Origin: Bacteroidaceae bacterium
GTDB lineage: Bacteria; Bacteroidota; Bacteroidia; Bacteroidales; Bacteroidaceae
Assembly (NCBI GenBank): GCA_017558175.1
Contig: JAFYWH010000140.1
Span: forward strand, 1 to 38,611
DNA: 38,611 nucleotides
Direction of reading: 5' to 3'
The notes beneath the pieces are model-generated. The model did not search any database and was not told where the DNA came from. It was given only the letters and a program-made list of their open reading frames with translations. Within the stretch, counting starts at the first letter, position 1. Each line of letters opens with the position of its first letter. Positions 24,675-32,607 of the stretch are shown here, piece after piece. A program made the position numbers and the translations under genes.

Positions 24675-25007
24675 CTATTTAGATTTAAAATATTCTTCTC
24701 TTAGTGTTTCAGCTTTCGCTATTTCTTTACTCGGAACTTTCCAAACTTTCTTTACAATTCCGTGGGTAGCAACAACCAATGCTTCAGCTTCTGTATCCCA
24801 GAAAGCAAATAGCCTGTATTGAATTCCGTTGTAGAGAGTTCTAAACTCCCAAATATCCGAGCCCTCCAATTTCTTGAACAAATCGTTGCTCTTGATTCCA
24901 CCTTCAACTTTATCAATATTATAGAATATCTTGTTTCTGGCTTGTTCGGAGAGGCTTCCAATAAATTCAACGGCTTCTTCAAGAAATATAGTTTTAAACT
25001 TCTTCAT
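24675..25007 (-). CDS. RelE/HigB-family toxin (phage-derived Gp49-like)
   Basis: The protein has 110 residues, normal for the family. The opening MKKFKTIFLEEAVEFIGSLSEQARNKI, the central LFKKLEGSDIWEFRTLYNGIQYRLFAFWD and the tail THGIVKKVWKVPSKEIAKAETLREEYF are characteristic of Gp49-like HigB toxins. These are ribosome-dependent mRNA endonucleases or interferases. The basic and aromatic residues expected for catalysis are present (R in WEFRTLY, R in YRLFAF, and K near the C-terminus). The gene is intact and precedes the antitoxin gene, so the module looks active. It lies in the AT-rich accessory region. Confidence 0.88.
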   Translation of the reverse strand: MKKFKTIFLEEAVEFIGSLSEQARNKIFYNIDKVEGGIKSNDLFKKLEGSDIWEFRTLYNGIQYRLFAFWDTEAEALVVATHGIVKKVWKVPSKEIAKAETLREEYFKSK

Positions 25008-25032
25008 TTGCCATTATTGTCTACAAACAATG

Positions 25033-25065
25033 CAAAGATACAAATAGTTTCTGTATAAAGAAACT
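25033..25065 (-). promoter_or_regulatory. Toxin-antitoxin promoter with palindromic operator
   Basis: On the minus strand the -7 box TATCTTTG lies at 25033-25040. A perfect inverted repeat AGTTTCT-N6-AGAAACT at 25046-25065 covers the -33 position, where an antitoxin dimer would block transcription. A weaker ATTGT-N6-ACAAT pair lies between the -7 box and the toxin gene start. Confidence 0.6.
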
Positions 25066-25139
25066 TTTCAAGAAGCTTTTCCGCCTTCTGCCAGCACTTC
25101 TATCTAAGTAACTTTAAATATAAGGGAGCTAACGAGGTT

Positions 25140-25190
25140 ATGAAAAGACAAGTACCAAAAAACAATTATCCACAAAATTTGTTAGCATAA
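25140..25190 (+). CDS. Possible 16-codon leader peptide ahead of the export operon
   Basis: ATG 25140 opens a frame MKRQVPKNNYPQNLLA that stops at TAA 25188-25190, 18 bases before the TolC-like gene. GGGAGCTAACGAGG upstream is purine-rich, like a ribosome site, and GCTAAC / GTTAGC flank the frame as a short inverted pair. It may be a translated leader that affects the operon, or chance. There is no conservation evidence. Confidence 0.25.
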   Translation: MKRQVPKNNYPQNLLA

Positions 25191-25208
25191 GAAAGCCCAA
25201 TCTTCTTT

Positions 25209-26618
25209 ATGCTAAACCGAATACAAATACTGACCATCCTATGCCTTCCGCTAACCCTCCACGCACAGACGGAGAAATATGCGCTGACCTTGCAAGAAGC
25301 TGCGGGAATAATGAACGCGAGCAATCCAACTATACAAATAGCCGAAAAGGCCGTAAGCATGATGCAAGGAGAGAAGCAAAAGCTGAATGCTTTCTGGTAT
25401 CCTATGCTCAACACATCGGGGATGTATGTGCATCTGTCGGACAAAGTAGAGGTAAAGCAACCGCTCAACACCTATACGGAGCCGGCAAAGGAGTTTGTAC
25501 AATCCATCTTGCCCGATGACAAGCTGATAACTTCCATACTCGACCAAGTAGGTAGTTATACCTTGTCCGTCCCCATTCTACAACGAAACCTTACCACGAT
25601 AGATGCCAACATTTCATGGCCGGTATTTACCGGTGGAAAGCGTATGTATGCATCACGCATTGGTAACCGGATGGTGGATATAGCCCAAGTGGGACAGGAG
25701 GAAACCAATGCCTTGTTGCAAACAGAGCTGATACAGACGTATTATGCACTCCAATTGGCCGACAAAGTGCAAGAAGTGCGTGAGCAAACCTACCGAAGTT
25801 TGCAACAACATTACAATCATGCGCTGAAACTGGAGGCCAACGGCATGATTACGAAAGCCGAACGCCTCTTTGCGGAAGTGAACCGACAAGAGGCCAAACG
25901 GGAGTGGGAAGCATCCCAAAAGGAACGTGAAGTAGCGCATCAGGCTCTCTGCTCGTTACTGAATATACAAAAGGATGCTGACATCCAACCGATATCCCAG
26001 CTATTCGTGACCGATGAACTTCCCGATAGCCTTTATTTCAAGAATATGATTCCGATGTCCAATTATACAATCAGTAAATTGAATTTGGAGGAATCTATCG
26101 CCGATAATAATCTGAGTATCAGTAAAAGTGCTTACTTTCCTACGATTGCTTTATTTGGCAAACAGACACTCTATGCTCATAATTTGCCACGCAATCTGAT
26201 GCCCAGAACTTTAATAGGTATCGGCTTTACCTGGAATTTATTCGATGGTTTGAACCGGGAAGCGGATATACGTGTTTCTCGTCTTGCCAAGGAAACCATC
26301 GGTTTGGAAAAGGAGAAGGCTAAGAACACGCTCGATGTGATGGTACAAGAAATCTATAGCCAATTGCAGAAAGCTCAAGATGAGGTAAACACCTTGCAGA
26401 CCACCATCGCCATGAGTGAAGAACTGCTTCGCATCCGCCGGAAGTCGTTCGAGGAAGGCATGGCCACTTCTACCGAGGTAGTGGATGCCGAAGTGATGCT
26501 CTCGAAAGTACGGATAGCCATGTTGCTGGCCTACTATCAGTTCGATGTATCGTTGGCTTCGCTTTGTTCCGTTTGTGGAGTACCAGAATTGTTTTGGAAA
26601 CTAATGGAAGAATCATGA
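25209..26618 (+). CDS. TolC-family outer membrane efflux protein
   Basis: The protein has 469 residues with a signal peptide (1-19, LTILCLPLTLHA before Gln). It shows the internal duplication of TolC proteins: two long coiled-coil pairs, with ALTLQEAAGIMNASNPTIQIAEKAV opening the first half and ISKSAYFPTIALFGKQTLY the second, plus WPVFTGGKR and WNLFDGLNREADI, the conserved aromatic-proline and F-D-G turns before the beta strands. It forms the outer-membrane duct. It is followed by an HlyD-like adaptor, whose ATG overlaps its stop (ATGA), so translation is coupled. No lipobox is seen. Cargo unknown. Confidence 0.93.
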   Translation: MLNRIQILTILCLPLTLHAQTEKYALTLQEAAGIMNASNPTIQIAEKAVSMMQGEKQKLNAFWYPMLNTSGMYVHLSDKVEVKQPLNTYTEPAKEFVQSILPDDKLITSILDQVGSYTLSVPILQRNLTTIDANISWPVFTGGKRMYASRIGNRMVDIAQVGQEETNALLQTELIQTYYALQLADKVQEVREQTYRSLQQHYNHALKLEANGMITKAERLFAEVNRQEAKREWEASQKEREVAHQALCSLLNIQKDADIQPISQLFVTDELPDSLYFKNMIPMSNYTISKLNLEESIADNNLSISKSAYFPTIALFGKQTLYAHNLPRNLMPRTLIGIGFTWNLFDGLNREADIRVSRLAKETIGLEKEKAKNTLDVMVQEIYSQLQKAQDEVNTLQTTIAMSEELLRIRRKSFEEGMATSTEVVDAEVMLSKVRIAMLLAYYQFDVSLASLCSVCGVPELFWKLMEES

Positions 26619-27604
26619 AGATAAATAATCAGTTTTTGTCCAAAGCATTCGTCATCAGTTTGGTGGCGATTGTTATCATCTCACTCATCGGTATCCTGGC
26701 CATGAGCCATACTCGTGTGGTGCTTCAAGGACAGATAGAAGCAACCGAAATCCGCATCTCGGGCAAATTGCCGGGACGTGTGGATACTTTTCTCGTAGCC
26801 GAAGGCCAATCGGTGAAGCGTGGTGATACCTTGGTGGGCATCAGTAGTCCGGAGGCGTATGCCAAGCTTCAGCAAGCCAATGCCATGGAAGATGTGGCGA
26901 AGTATCAGAACGAGAAGATAGACGAAGGTACTCGCCTACAAATTATCCGTACAGCTGAGGAGTTATGGAACAAGAGCAAGACCGACTTGCAACTGGCGGA
27001 GACCACTTACCGACGCATTCAAGCCTTGTACAAGGATAGTGTGGTAAGTGCCCAACGCTACGATGAAGCGGAAGCCTTGTATAAAGTAGCCATATCAGCC
27101 GAACGTGCTTCGCATCAGCAATATATCCTGGCCAAGGCGGGCGCACAGAAACAGGACAAGGAGAGTGCCCGTTCGTTGGTAGATGCCGCACAAGGTACCG
27201 TGAATGAGGTGCAATCCGTGCTTCAGGATGCTTGGCTCACGGCACCTATGAATGGAGAAATAGCTACCATCTATGCCCAATGTGGGGAGTTGGTAGGCAC
27301 AGGAACGCCTATCATGAACTTAGTGGTGCTGGAAGATTGTCACGTAGTATTGAATGTACGGGAGGATTATTTATCGAACTTCGCTACGGGTGAGATATTT
27401 AAAGGGAAAGTACCTGCCCTAAAAGATAAGAAAATAGAATTCAAGGTGAATTACATCAGTCCTTTAGGAAGTTTTGCCACCTGGAAAAGTACTGGCAAAG
27501 GGAATAGTTATGATATGCGGACTTTTGAAATTCATGCTTTACCCATAGAAAAGGTAGATGGATTAAGACCGGGTATGAGTGTATTGGTGGAAATGAATGA
27601 ATGA
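26615..27604 (+). CDS. HlyD/MFP-family periplasmic adaptor
   Basis: The protein has 329 residues from ATG 26615, which overlaps the TolC-like stop by 4 bases; the longer in-frame start at 26564 lies inside that gene. One N-terminal membrane anchor (about 12-30) is followed by the split lipoyl/biotinyl domain ATEIRISGKLPGRVDTFLVAEGQ SVKRGD, a coiled-coil hairpin (about 85-190) and the returning lipoyl strand WLTAPMNGEIATIYAQCGE. A beta-barrel domain and LRPGMSVLVEM close it. It bridges inner-membrane permeases to the TolC-like duct. Its stop overlaps the start of the first permease gene. Confidence 0.93.
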   Translation: MKINNQFLSKAFVISLVAIVIISLIGILAMSHTRVVLQGQIEATEIRISGKLPGRVDTFLVAEGQSVKRGDTLVGISSPEAYAKLQQANAMEDVAKYQNEKIDEGTRLQIIRTAEELWNKSKTDLQLAETTYRRIQALYKDSVVSAQRYDEAEALYKVAISAERASHQQYILAKAGAQKQDKESARSLVDAAQGTVNEVQSVLQDAWLTAPMNGEIATIYAQCGELVGTGTPIMNLVVLEDCHVVLNVREDYLSNFATGEIFKGKVPALKDKKIEFKVNYISPLGSFATWKSTGKGNSYDMRTFEIHALPIEKVDGLRPGMSVLVEMNE

Positions 27605-28746
27605 TTATGAATGATCTTTTCAATGTATTCTGTCGAGAACTCCAAAGAATGAATTCCCGTCGCATCTATTGGGTGGCATGTTTGGTGCTACCCTTGTTCT
27701 CGCTTGTATTCATGGCTACGATTTTCGGGGACGGACAAATGAAAGATCTTCCCATAGGAGTAGTGGATGAAGACAATACTTCCGCCTCTCGGCACATTGT
27801 ACGCATGGTGGATGCAACTCCCGAACTTCATGTAACCCAACACTTTGCCAACGAAACGGGAGCAAGAAAGGCGATGCAAAAGAAAGAGATTTATGGATAT
27901 CTGCTTATCCCTTCGAAGATAACCTCGCTCTGCTATTATTATCACAATGCGATGCTGAGTGTAGGAGGGGAGCTACGTTCCACATTCGAGACGATTTTGC
28001 AGGAAGTATCCGTTACGCCTATTGTTACGGAAGCTATCGGATTGGGAGAGAACGAATCGACCCTCACTTCCTTCCTGATGCCGGTATCAGAAACGGAATA
28101 CCCAACCTACAACGATACCCGTAACTATGCGGTGTACCTTAGTCAACCATTCTTTTTTGTATTCCTACAAATATTGTTGTTGCTTGTCACCACTTATGCG
28201 TTAGGAAGCGAAAGCAAGTTCGGCACATCCGATGAATGGTTGGAATCGGCAAAAGGAAACATGGGCATTGCGGTAATGGGGAAACTTTTGCCTTACACGC
28301 TTATTTTCATCACGATAAGTATATTTGCCAATGTAGTATTCTTCAAGTGGATGCAGATTCCCCTTCCTTGTAGCCTTTGGACAATCAACGGAGTGACCAT
28401 CTTATTCATTTGTGCTACACAAGCATTAGCTTTGTTCCTTTATGCCATTTTCCCGGCATTGAGTTTGATTATCAGTGTAGCATCCATGGTCGGTTCCTTA
28501 GGAGCAACCTTATCGGGAGTTACTTTTCCGGTACTCTTTATGGATACACCTGTCTATGGGGCCTCGTTTCTTTTCCCTATCCGGCATTTCGTGGAAGTGG
28601 TGCAATCGCTTCTTTACCTCGATGGCACCTTTGCCGATTATTGGCCAAACATAACCATCCTTTTAATTGTTTGCATATTGCCCATCGTGTTACTTCCTCG
28701 TTTGAAGCATGCGCTTATCACCCACAAATATGATTCGATTGAATGA
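27601..28746 (+). CDS. ABC-2 type permease, first of a pair
   Basis: The protein has 381 residues. One N-terminal membrane span (about 22-42) is followed by a long extracytoplasmic loop beginning with LPIGVVDEDNTSASRHIVRMVDATPEL, and about five C-terminal spans end with PIRHFVEVVQSLLYLDG. This is the ABC2_membrane_3 (YhgE/YbhS-like) layout. It starts in overlap with the adaptor stop (ATGA). It is paralogous to the following gene: the VVDE...SR...DATP pattern recurs in both. No ATP-binding gene is present in the operon, so a separately encoded ATPase must be assumed if this is an ABC exporter. Confidence 0.9.
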   Translation: MIMNDLFNVFCRELQRMNSRRIYWVACLVLPLFSLVFMATIFGDGQMKDLPIGVVDEDNTSASRHIVRMVDATPELHVTQHFANETGARKAMQKKEIYGYLLIPSKITSLCYYYHNAMLSVGGELRSTFETILQEVSVTPIVTEAIGLGENESTLTSFLMPVSETEYPTYNDTRNYAVYLSQPFFFVFLQILLLLVTTYALGSESKFGTSDEWLESAKGNMGIAVMGKLLPYTLIFITISIFANVVFFKWMQIPLPCSLWTINGVTILFICATQALALFLYAIFPALSLIISVASMVGSLGATLSGVTFPVLFMDTPVYGASFLFPIRHFVEVVQSLLYLDGTFADYWPNITILLIVCILPIVLLPRLKHALITHKYDSIE

Positions 28747-29899
28747 CATAATCCGGATTGCGAGATACGAATGCCGAAGCATTCTCCGTAGCCTTCCCAT
28801 CCTTTTGGTTATGGGAGGAGGTATATTTTTATACGGTATGCTGTATAATTATATGTACAGCCCCAATGTGCTACGAGAAGTTCCTATGGTTGTGGTTGAT
28901 GAAAGCCATACGCCATTGAGCAGACAATATATTCGATTGCTTGATGCCACTCCTCAAGTTCATGTACAAGGGGTGATTGCCGATATGCCCCAAGCTCATG
29001 AGCGCATGAAAGAAGGGAAAGCAACAGGCATCGTATTCCTTCCCGAAGACTTTGAAACCAAAGTAAGCAGGGGAGAGGAATCTGTTTTTGTTTCCTATAA
29101 CACCACCATGGCGTTTCTATCGTATGCCACCATAAAGGAGGCTACAAGTGGTGCCATGCTTGCATTGGATACTTCCGTTCGCCCCAATCAAGTGGTATTC
29201 TTGGATGCTGATGTGGTACAACCGGTTGTGAATACCCCAAGCATCCCCGTGCAAGGGATTGCCTTGTACAACGAGAATGGTGGTTATGCAACGTATCTGA
29301 TTCCTTCGGTACTGATGGTAATTATCTTCCAGACCATGCTGATGGTCATAAGTATGCAATGCGGAAAGGAATATGAACTACAGATACGTCCTTTTTGGAG
29401 TGCCACTAATTACAATTCATCGTGGGGATGGGCAATAAGCATGGTGATAGGCAAATCGGTGGTATATGTGGGGTTCTACGCCTTGTTTTCCGTATTCTTG
29501 TTGGGCTTGCTTCCTTTAGTATTTGATTTGCCACACTTAGCAAGTCCGTTACTACTCGTACAATTGCTTACGCCTTATTTATTTGGTACCGCTTTCTTTG
29601 GATTGGCATGTTCGCCATTCTTCAAGGATAGCGATGCACCTTTGTTGCTCATTGCTTTCTTCTCGGTAGGTTTGTTGTTCCTTTCCGGTATCTCATGGCC
29701 TTTGGAGTTGATGCCCTGGCCATGGCGTTTGCTCCATTGCTTGATTCCTGCACCCGTAGGCGTACTTGCCTTTGTAAAAGCCAATTCCATGGGAGCAGAT
29801 TTATCAGACATCAGCAGGGAAATGATGTTGCTATGGGGACAATGCGTAGGATATTTTGTTTTAGCTTGTTGGGGGTATAAAAGAAAATGTCATCCTTAG
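28730..29899 (+). CDS. ABC-2 type permease, second of a pair; C-terminus ends in a dispersed repeat
   Basis: The protein has 389 residues from ATG 28730, overlapping the previous gene by 17 bases (28709 is a possible longer start). It has the same layout as its neighbour: an N-terminal span (29-50), an extracytoplasmic loop opening VPMVVVDESHTPLSRQYIRLLDATPQ, then five to six spans with SGISWPLELMPWPWRLLHCLIPAPVGV, the conserved pre-final helix. The last three residues, CHP, and the stop codon lie within a copy of the 35-base repeat (29888-29922). It probably pairs with the first permease as a heterodimer. Confidence 0.9.
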   Translation: MIRLNDIIRIARYECRSILRSLPILLVMGGGIFLYGMLYNYMYSPNVLREVPMVVVDESHTPLSRQYIRLLDATPQVHVQGVIADMPQAHERMKEGKATGIVFLPEDFETKVSRGEESVFVSYNTTMAFLSYATIKEATSGAMLALDTSVRPNQVVFLDADVVQPVVNTPSIPVQGIALYNENGGYATYLIPSVLMVIIFQTMLMVISMQCGKEYELQIRPFWSATNYNSSWGWAISMVIGKSVVYVGFYALFSVFLLGLLPLVFDLPHLASPLLLVQLLTPYLFGTAFFGLACSPFFKDSDAPLLLIAFFSVGLLFLSGISWPLELMPWPWRLLHCLIPAPVGVLAFVKANSMGADLSDISREMMLLWGQCVGYFVLACWGYKRKCHP

Positions 29900-29922
29900 G
29901 CCCATCGGTCGTCTGGATGACA
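29888..29922 (-). repeat. 35-bp dispersed repeat copy at the 3' end of the export operon; probable terminator hairpin
   Basis: Read on the minus strand its first 18 bases, TGTCATCCAGACGACCGA, are identical to the unit in atpG; the inner part then diverges and the last bases are GGATGACA. TGTCATCC and GGATGACA thus form an 8-base-pair stem, followed on the plus strand by TTTATTCT. It lies between convergent genes and may act as a terminator for both. Confidence 0.7.
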
Positions 29923-29933
29923 TTTATTCTAAA

Positions 29934-31346
29934 TTATTTCAACTTAATCACTTCCTGATATACATGACCATATCGGTCGGTAACTTCCACCCGAACTTCT
30001 TTTGCCTTGGGTGATGGCTTGGCAGAGAAATAATATTCCGTTCTTACCGGAGCATAATCGGCAACCGCACGACGTCCGTTCAACCATTGCAAGTAATCGG
30101 GATTGAAGGAGTAGAACTGGTTCATGGCTCCTTGATACTTTCCGTCTTCGTACCAAACTACCTGCCAATTGGCATCCCAATTCCAGATGTTTACTACCAC
30201 TTCCTCCGGGCGATCCATGATTCTTCCTGGAGCGTAAACCTTCATCTGAAAGTCCTTGTCCTTGCCGGTTGACTTATAATATTGCTCTACGTTGCTCTTG
30301 TCGCCAACATACACTCGATATCCGTTCGGAGTACCATCTCGGCATACGTCGCTTGTCCACCAAGTTCCGCCAGCAGAAGCCACGTTATGTTCCCAAAGGC
30401 CACCACCTAAATCGGAGTTGGTGTTCAGGTGATAATGACCGGAAAGAATGGTTGCATGGAACTTGTTGATGAGCATGCTTTTCAGCTTCTCACCACCTCC
30501 AATCATAGGGCTATCCGGTGATGGTTTTACCGGTGCATGCATGGCCAAGTATACATGCTTTTCTTGCTGGAGCACACACTTCAAGAGCAACGAAAGCCAT
30601 TCCATCTGAGGGTTCATGTCCAAGGTGGTCTTGTATCGCTTGTTTCCGTAATACTCCATGTTGTTGAGCACGATGAAGTACACACCGCCCAATTGCACGG
30701 CATAATACAAAGGTCCGAACGCATCCTTGTATGGCTTGGCAAAATCAGCTCCCTCGGTAGGGGTGAGGTACTTGTCGAAATCATGATTCCCAATCACCGG
30801 ATAGAAAGGGATTCCCACTTGGCAGGCAAAGTCCTTGAAAGTGAGGTTGTATTTGTAGACATCCCAAGTCAAGTCACCCAATACCAATGCAGCCATCTGC
30901 TTGTCGGGATAGGTGGCTACTATTTGCTTCGCATCGGGCAAGAGTTCGTCCATCATACGTTTCACATCGTGATCCGTATCGAGTTGAACATCGGCCATAA
31001 CCATCATGGCAAACTGATCGGGATTTCCCTTCATGGGCAACAGGTCGAAGTGATACTCCGTCTTGCCTGCCTCGATGCGCTGATAGAATTGGGGCACACC
31101 CGAGCTATAGTCGGCCACATAACCCTTTGGAGTAACGATGTACACAAACTCGGCATCCGGATGGGTATCCATTTCGTAGCGACCATTCACATCGGTCACA
31201 CAAAACTTATAGCCATCGGTCACCAACACTTCGCCCAAAGGCTGACCGTTTCCTTGAATGATACCCTTTACTTTTTCAGCAGAAAGGTTCGTGAACAAGG
31301 AGAGGACGAGGGAGAGTAATACAAGTCTTTTCAAGGTGTTCTTCAT
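29934..31346 (-). CDS. Secreted calcineurin-like phosphoesterase with N- and C-terminal accessory domains
   Basis: The protein has 470 residues from ATG 31344-31346 (a start 39 bases earlier would overlap the methyltransferase gene and add a non-signal stretch). A signal peptide covers 1-23. An N-terminal beta domain (about 24-100) contains VTDVNGRYEMDTHPDAEFVYIVTPKGYV. The metallophosphoesterase core follows, with MADVQLD (Gln where His is more common), GDLTWD, GNHDFD, LAMHAPV and LSGHYHLN. A C-terminal domain closes the protein. The order matches MetallophosN-Metallophos-MetallophosC proteins. The substrate is probably a phosphodiester or phosphomonoester outside the cytoplasm. It is the third gene of a three-gene minus-strand cluster. 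Confidence 0.9.
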   Translation of the reverse strand: MKNTLKRLVLLSLVLSLFTNLSAEKVKGIIQGNGQPLGEVLVTDGYKFCVTDVNGRYEMDTHPDAEFVYIVTPKGYVADYSSGVPQFYQRIEAGKTEYHFDLLPMKGNPDQFAMMVMADVQLDTDHDVKRMMDELLPDAKQIVATYPDKQMAALVLGDLTWDVYKYNLTFKDFACQVGIPFYPVIGNHDFDKYLTPTEGADFAKPYKDAFGPLYYAVQLGGVYFIVLNNMEYYGNKRYKTTLDMNPQMEWLSLLLKCVLQQEKHVYLAMHAPVKPSPDSPMIGGGEKLKSMLINKFHATILSGHYHLNTNSDLGGGLWEHNVASAGGTWWTSDVCRDGTPNGYRVYVGDKSNVEQYYKSTGKDKDFQMKVYAPGRIMDRPEEVVVNIWNWDANWQVVWYEDGKYQGAMNQFYSFNPDYLQWLNGRRAVADYAPVRTEYYFSAKPSPKAKEVRVEVTDRYGHVYQEVIKLK

Positions 31347-31353
31347 TAGGAGG

Positions 31354-32085
31354 TTAAACCATCTTGAGGCAAGCCAAGTAATCATAATGCTCGCCTTCCT
31401 TCACCATCTCGACCTTGAAGCCATTTTCATTGGCATAGTAAGCGAGGGTTTGGAAATCGACATAAAGCCAATCGAACGCTTCGCCTCGCACTTGCTTGTA
31501 TTGCATACGGAAATCGATTTCACCATAATAGCCAGCCGCAAGGTCCACCAAGAAGCTTCCGTCTTCATCTTCAAACAGATAGCGTAAGTCACTTGAGTCC
31601 ATATAGATGCATCCACCCGGATTGAGGAGTTGCTTCATCTTGGTGAAGAACGCACCCATGTTTTCCAACTTGCCGATGATGCCCGAACCATTCATGAGCA
31701 TAAGAATGGTATCGAACTTCTGCAAGTAATTTTCATCGAAAAGGTTGATGCAATAGGCATTATTCACGCCACGCTTCTGCATCACCTCTACCGAACGAGG
31801 AGAGATGTCGATGGCTTCCACTTCCTTGCCCATGTCTTGCAAAGCAAGGGCATGGCATCCGCTTCCGGCACCGCAATCGAGGATTTTACCTTCGGCCAAT
31901 CGGAGCGCTTCTTGCTCCAACTCAGGCATCTCATCGAAGGTGCGGAACAATTGGGATACCGGGATTTCGTCTTCATCGAATTGCGATGAGAATACACGAA
32001 GCTTAGCAGCCTTGCCTTTTTCAAAATAATCGGCTATGGCACAACCCATCGGGTCTTTATTCGGGGTGAGGAGTGATGTTTTCAT
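31354..32085 (-). CDS. Class I SAM-dependent methyltransferase
   Basis: The protein has 243 residues. Motif I ILDCGAGSGCHALAL is at about 68-82, motif II EVEAIDISPRSVEVMQ follows, and NLFDENYLQKFDTILMLMNGSGIIGK gives motifs III/IV. There is no nucleic-acid or protein substrate domain, so a small-molecule substrate is plausible but not shown. Its start codon overlaps the stop of the small membrane protein gene upstream (ATGA, 32082-32085), and the phosphoesterase gene starts 7 bases after its stop, so all three are probably translated from one mRNA. Confidence 0.9.
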   Translation of the reverse strand: MKTSLLTPNKDPMGCAIADYFEKGKAAKLRVFSSQFDEDEIPVSQLFRTFDEMPELEQEALRLAEGKILDCGAGSGCHALALQDMGKEVEAIDISPRSVEVMQKRGVNNAYCINLFDENYLQKFDTILMLMNGSGIIGKLENMGAFFTKMKQLLNPGGCIYMDSSDLRYLFEDEDGSFLVDLAAGYYGEIDFRMQYKQVRGEAFDWLYVDFQTLAYYANENGFKVEMVKEGEHYDYLACLKMV

Positions 32086-32510
32086 TCTTTCATTTTTTTA
32101 GAAGCCTTCAATACTCTTGGGATATCAATCAACACAACCATGGCCAAGATGCCGAGGATACAATAGTCCATCGCATCCCACAAACCCTTGTGCATCAAGG
32201 TGTATGTCAATGCCATGCTGATGCAGAGCGCAGCTTTGGTAGCCGAGAAGATGACTTGTCCCTTTGGCAAGACGCGCAATTCTCGACCAAAGTAGAATAC
32301 TCCCATCAAGGAAGCAACGAGCAAGAGCATCATCAAATTGCTATTGATTACAATGCCTTGCAAGGTGACAAGCAACACAATAAAGAAGACCACGGCAGCT
32401 AAATAAAGCCCGTATTTGTTTCGATTGAAATCCTTCCGCGCTTTCTCTTCTTTCTCCTTTTGTTTTCCGAACTTGATTTCGTTTCGGAAACTGTATTTGT
32501 TATCTGACAT
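32082..32510 (-). CDS. Small membrane protein, unknown function
   Basis: The protein has 142 residues from ATG 32508-32510. The frame is open further upstream, but that part would overlap the SPFH gene and its promoter. The N-terminal 37 residues are strongly charged (FGKQKEKEEKARKDFNRNK), followed by about four membrane spans, near 38-58, 62-76, 93-110 and 115-132, and a basic tail. I recognise no motif. It is the first gene of the cluster with the methyltransferase and phosphoesterase. Confidence 0.8.
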   Translation of the reverse strand: MSDNKYSFRNEIKFGKQKEKEEKARKDFNRNKYGLYLAAVVFFIVLLVTLQGIVINSNLMMLLLVASLMGVFYFGRELRVLPKGQVIFSATKAALCISMALTYTLMHKGLWDAMDYCILGILAMVVLIDIPRVLKASKKMKE

Positions 32511-32542
32511 AAAAACTTTACATTTAAAAATATTTCGTATTG

Positions 32543-32550
32543 CAAAAGTA
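32543..32550 (-). promoter_or_regulatory. Likely promoter of the membrane protein/methyltransferase/phosphoesterase cluster
   Basis: On the minus strand this is TACTTTTG, a -7 consensus match about 33 bases upstream of the ATG. No clear -33 element is visible. It lies 13 bases from the -7 box of the divergent SPFH gene. Confidence 0.5.
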
Positions 32551-32562
32551 AAAAAATATCTG

Positions 32563-32570
32563 TAATTTTG
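32563..32570 (+). promoter_or_regulatory. Likely promoter of the SPFH gene, -7 box TAATTTTG
   Basis: TAATTTTG fits TAnnTTTG, with the ATG 38 bases downstream. The two divergent promoters here must overlap. Confidence 0.5.
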
Positions 32571-32607
32571 GCCTATAACTTTTATTAATTCATTAAAATC
32601 GAAGATT

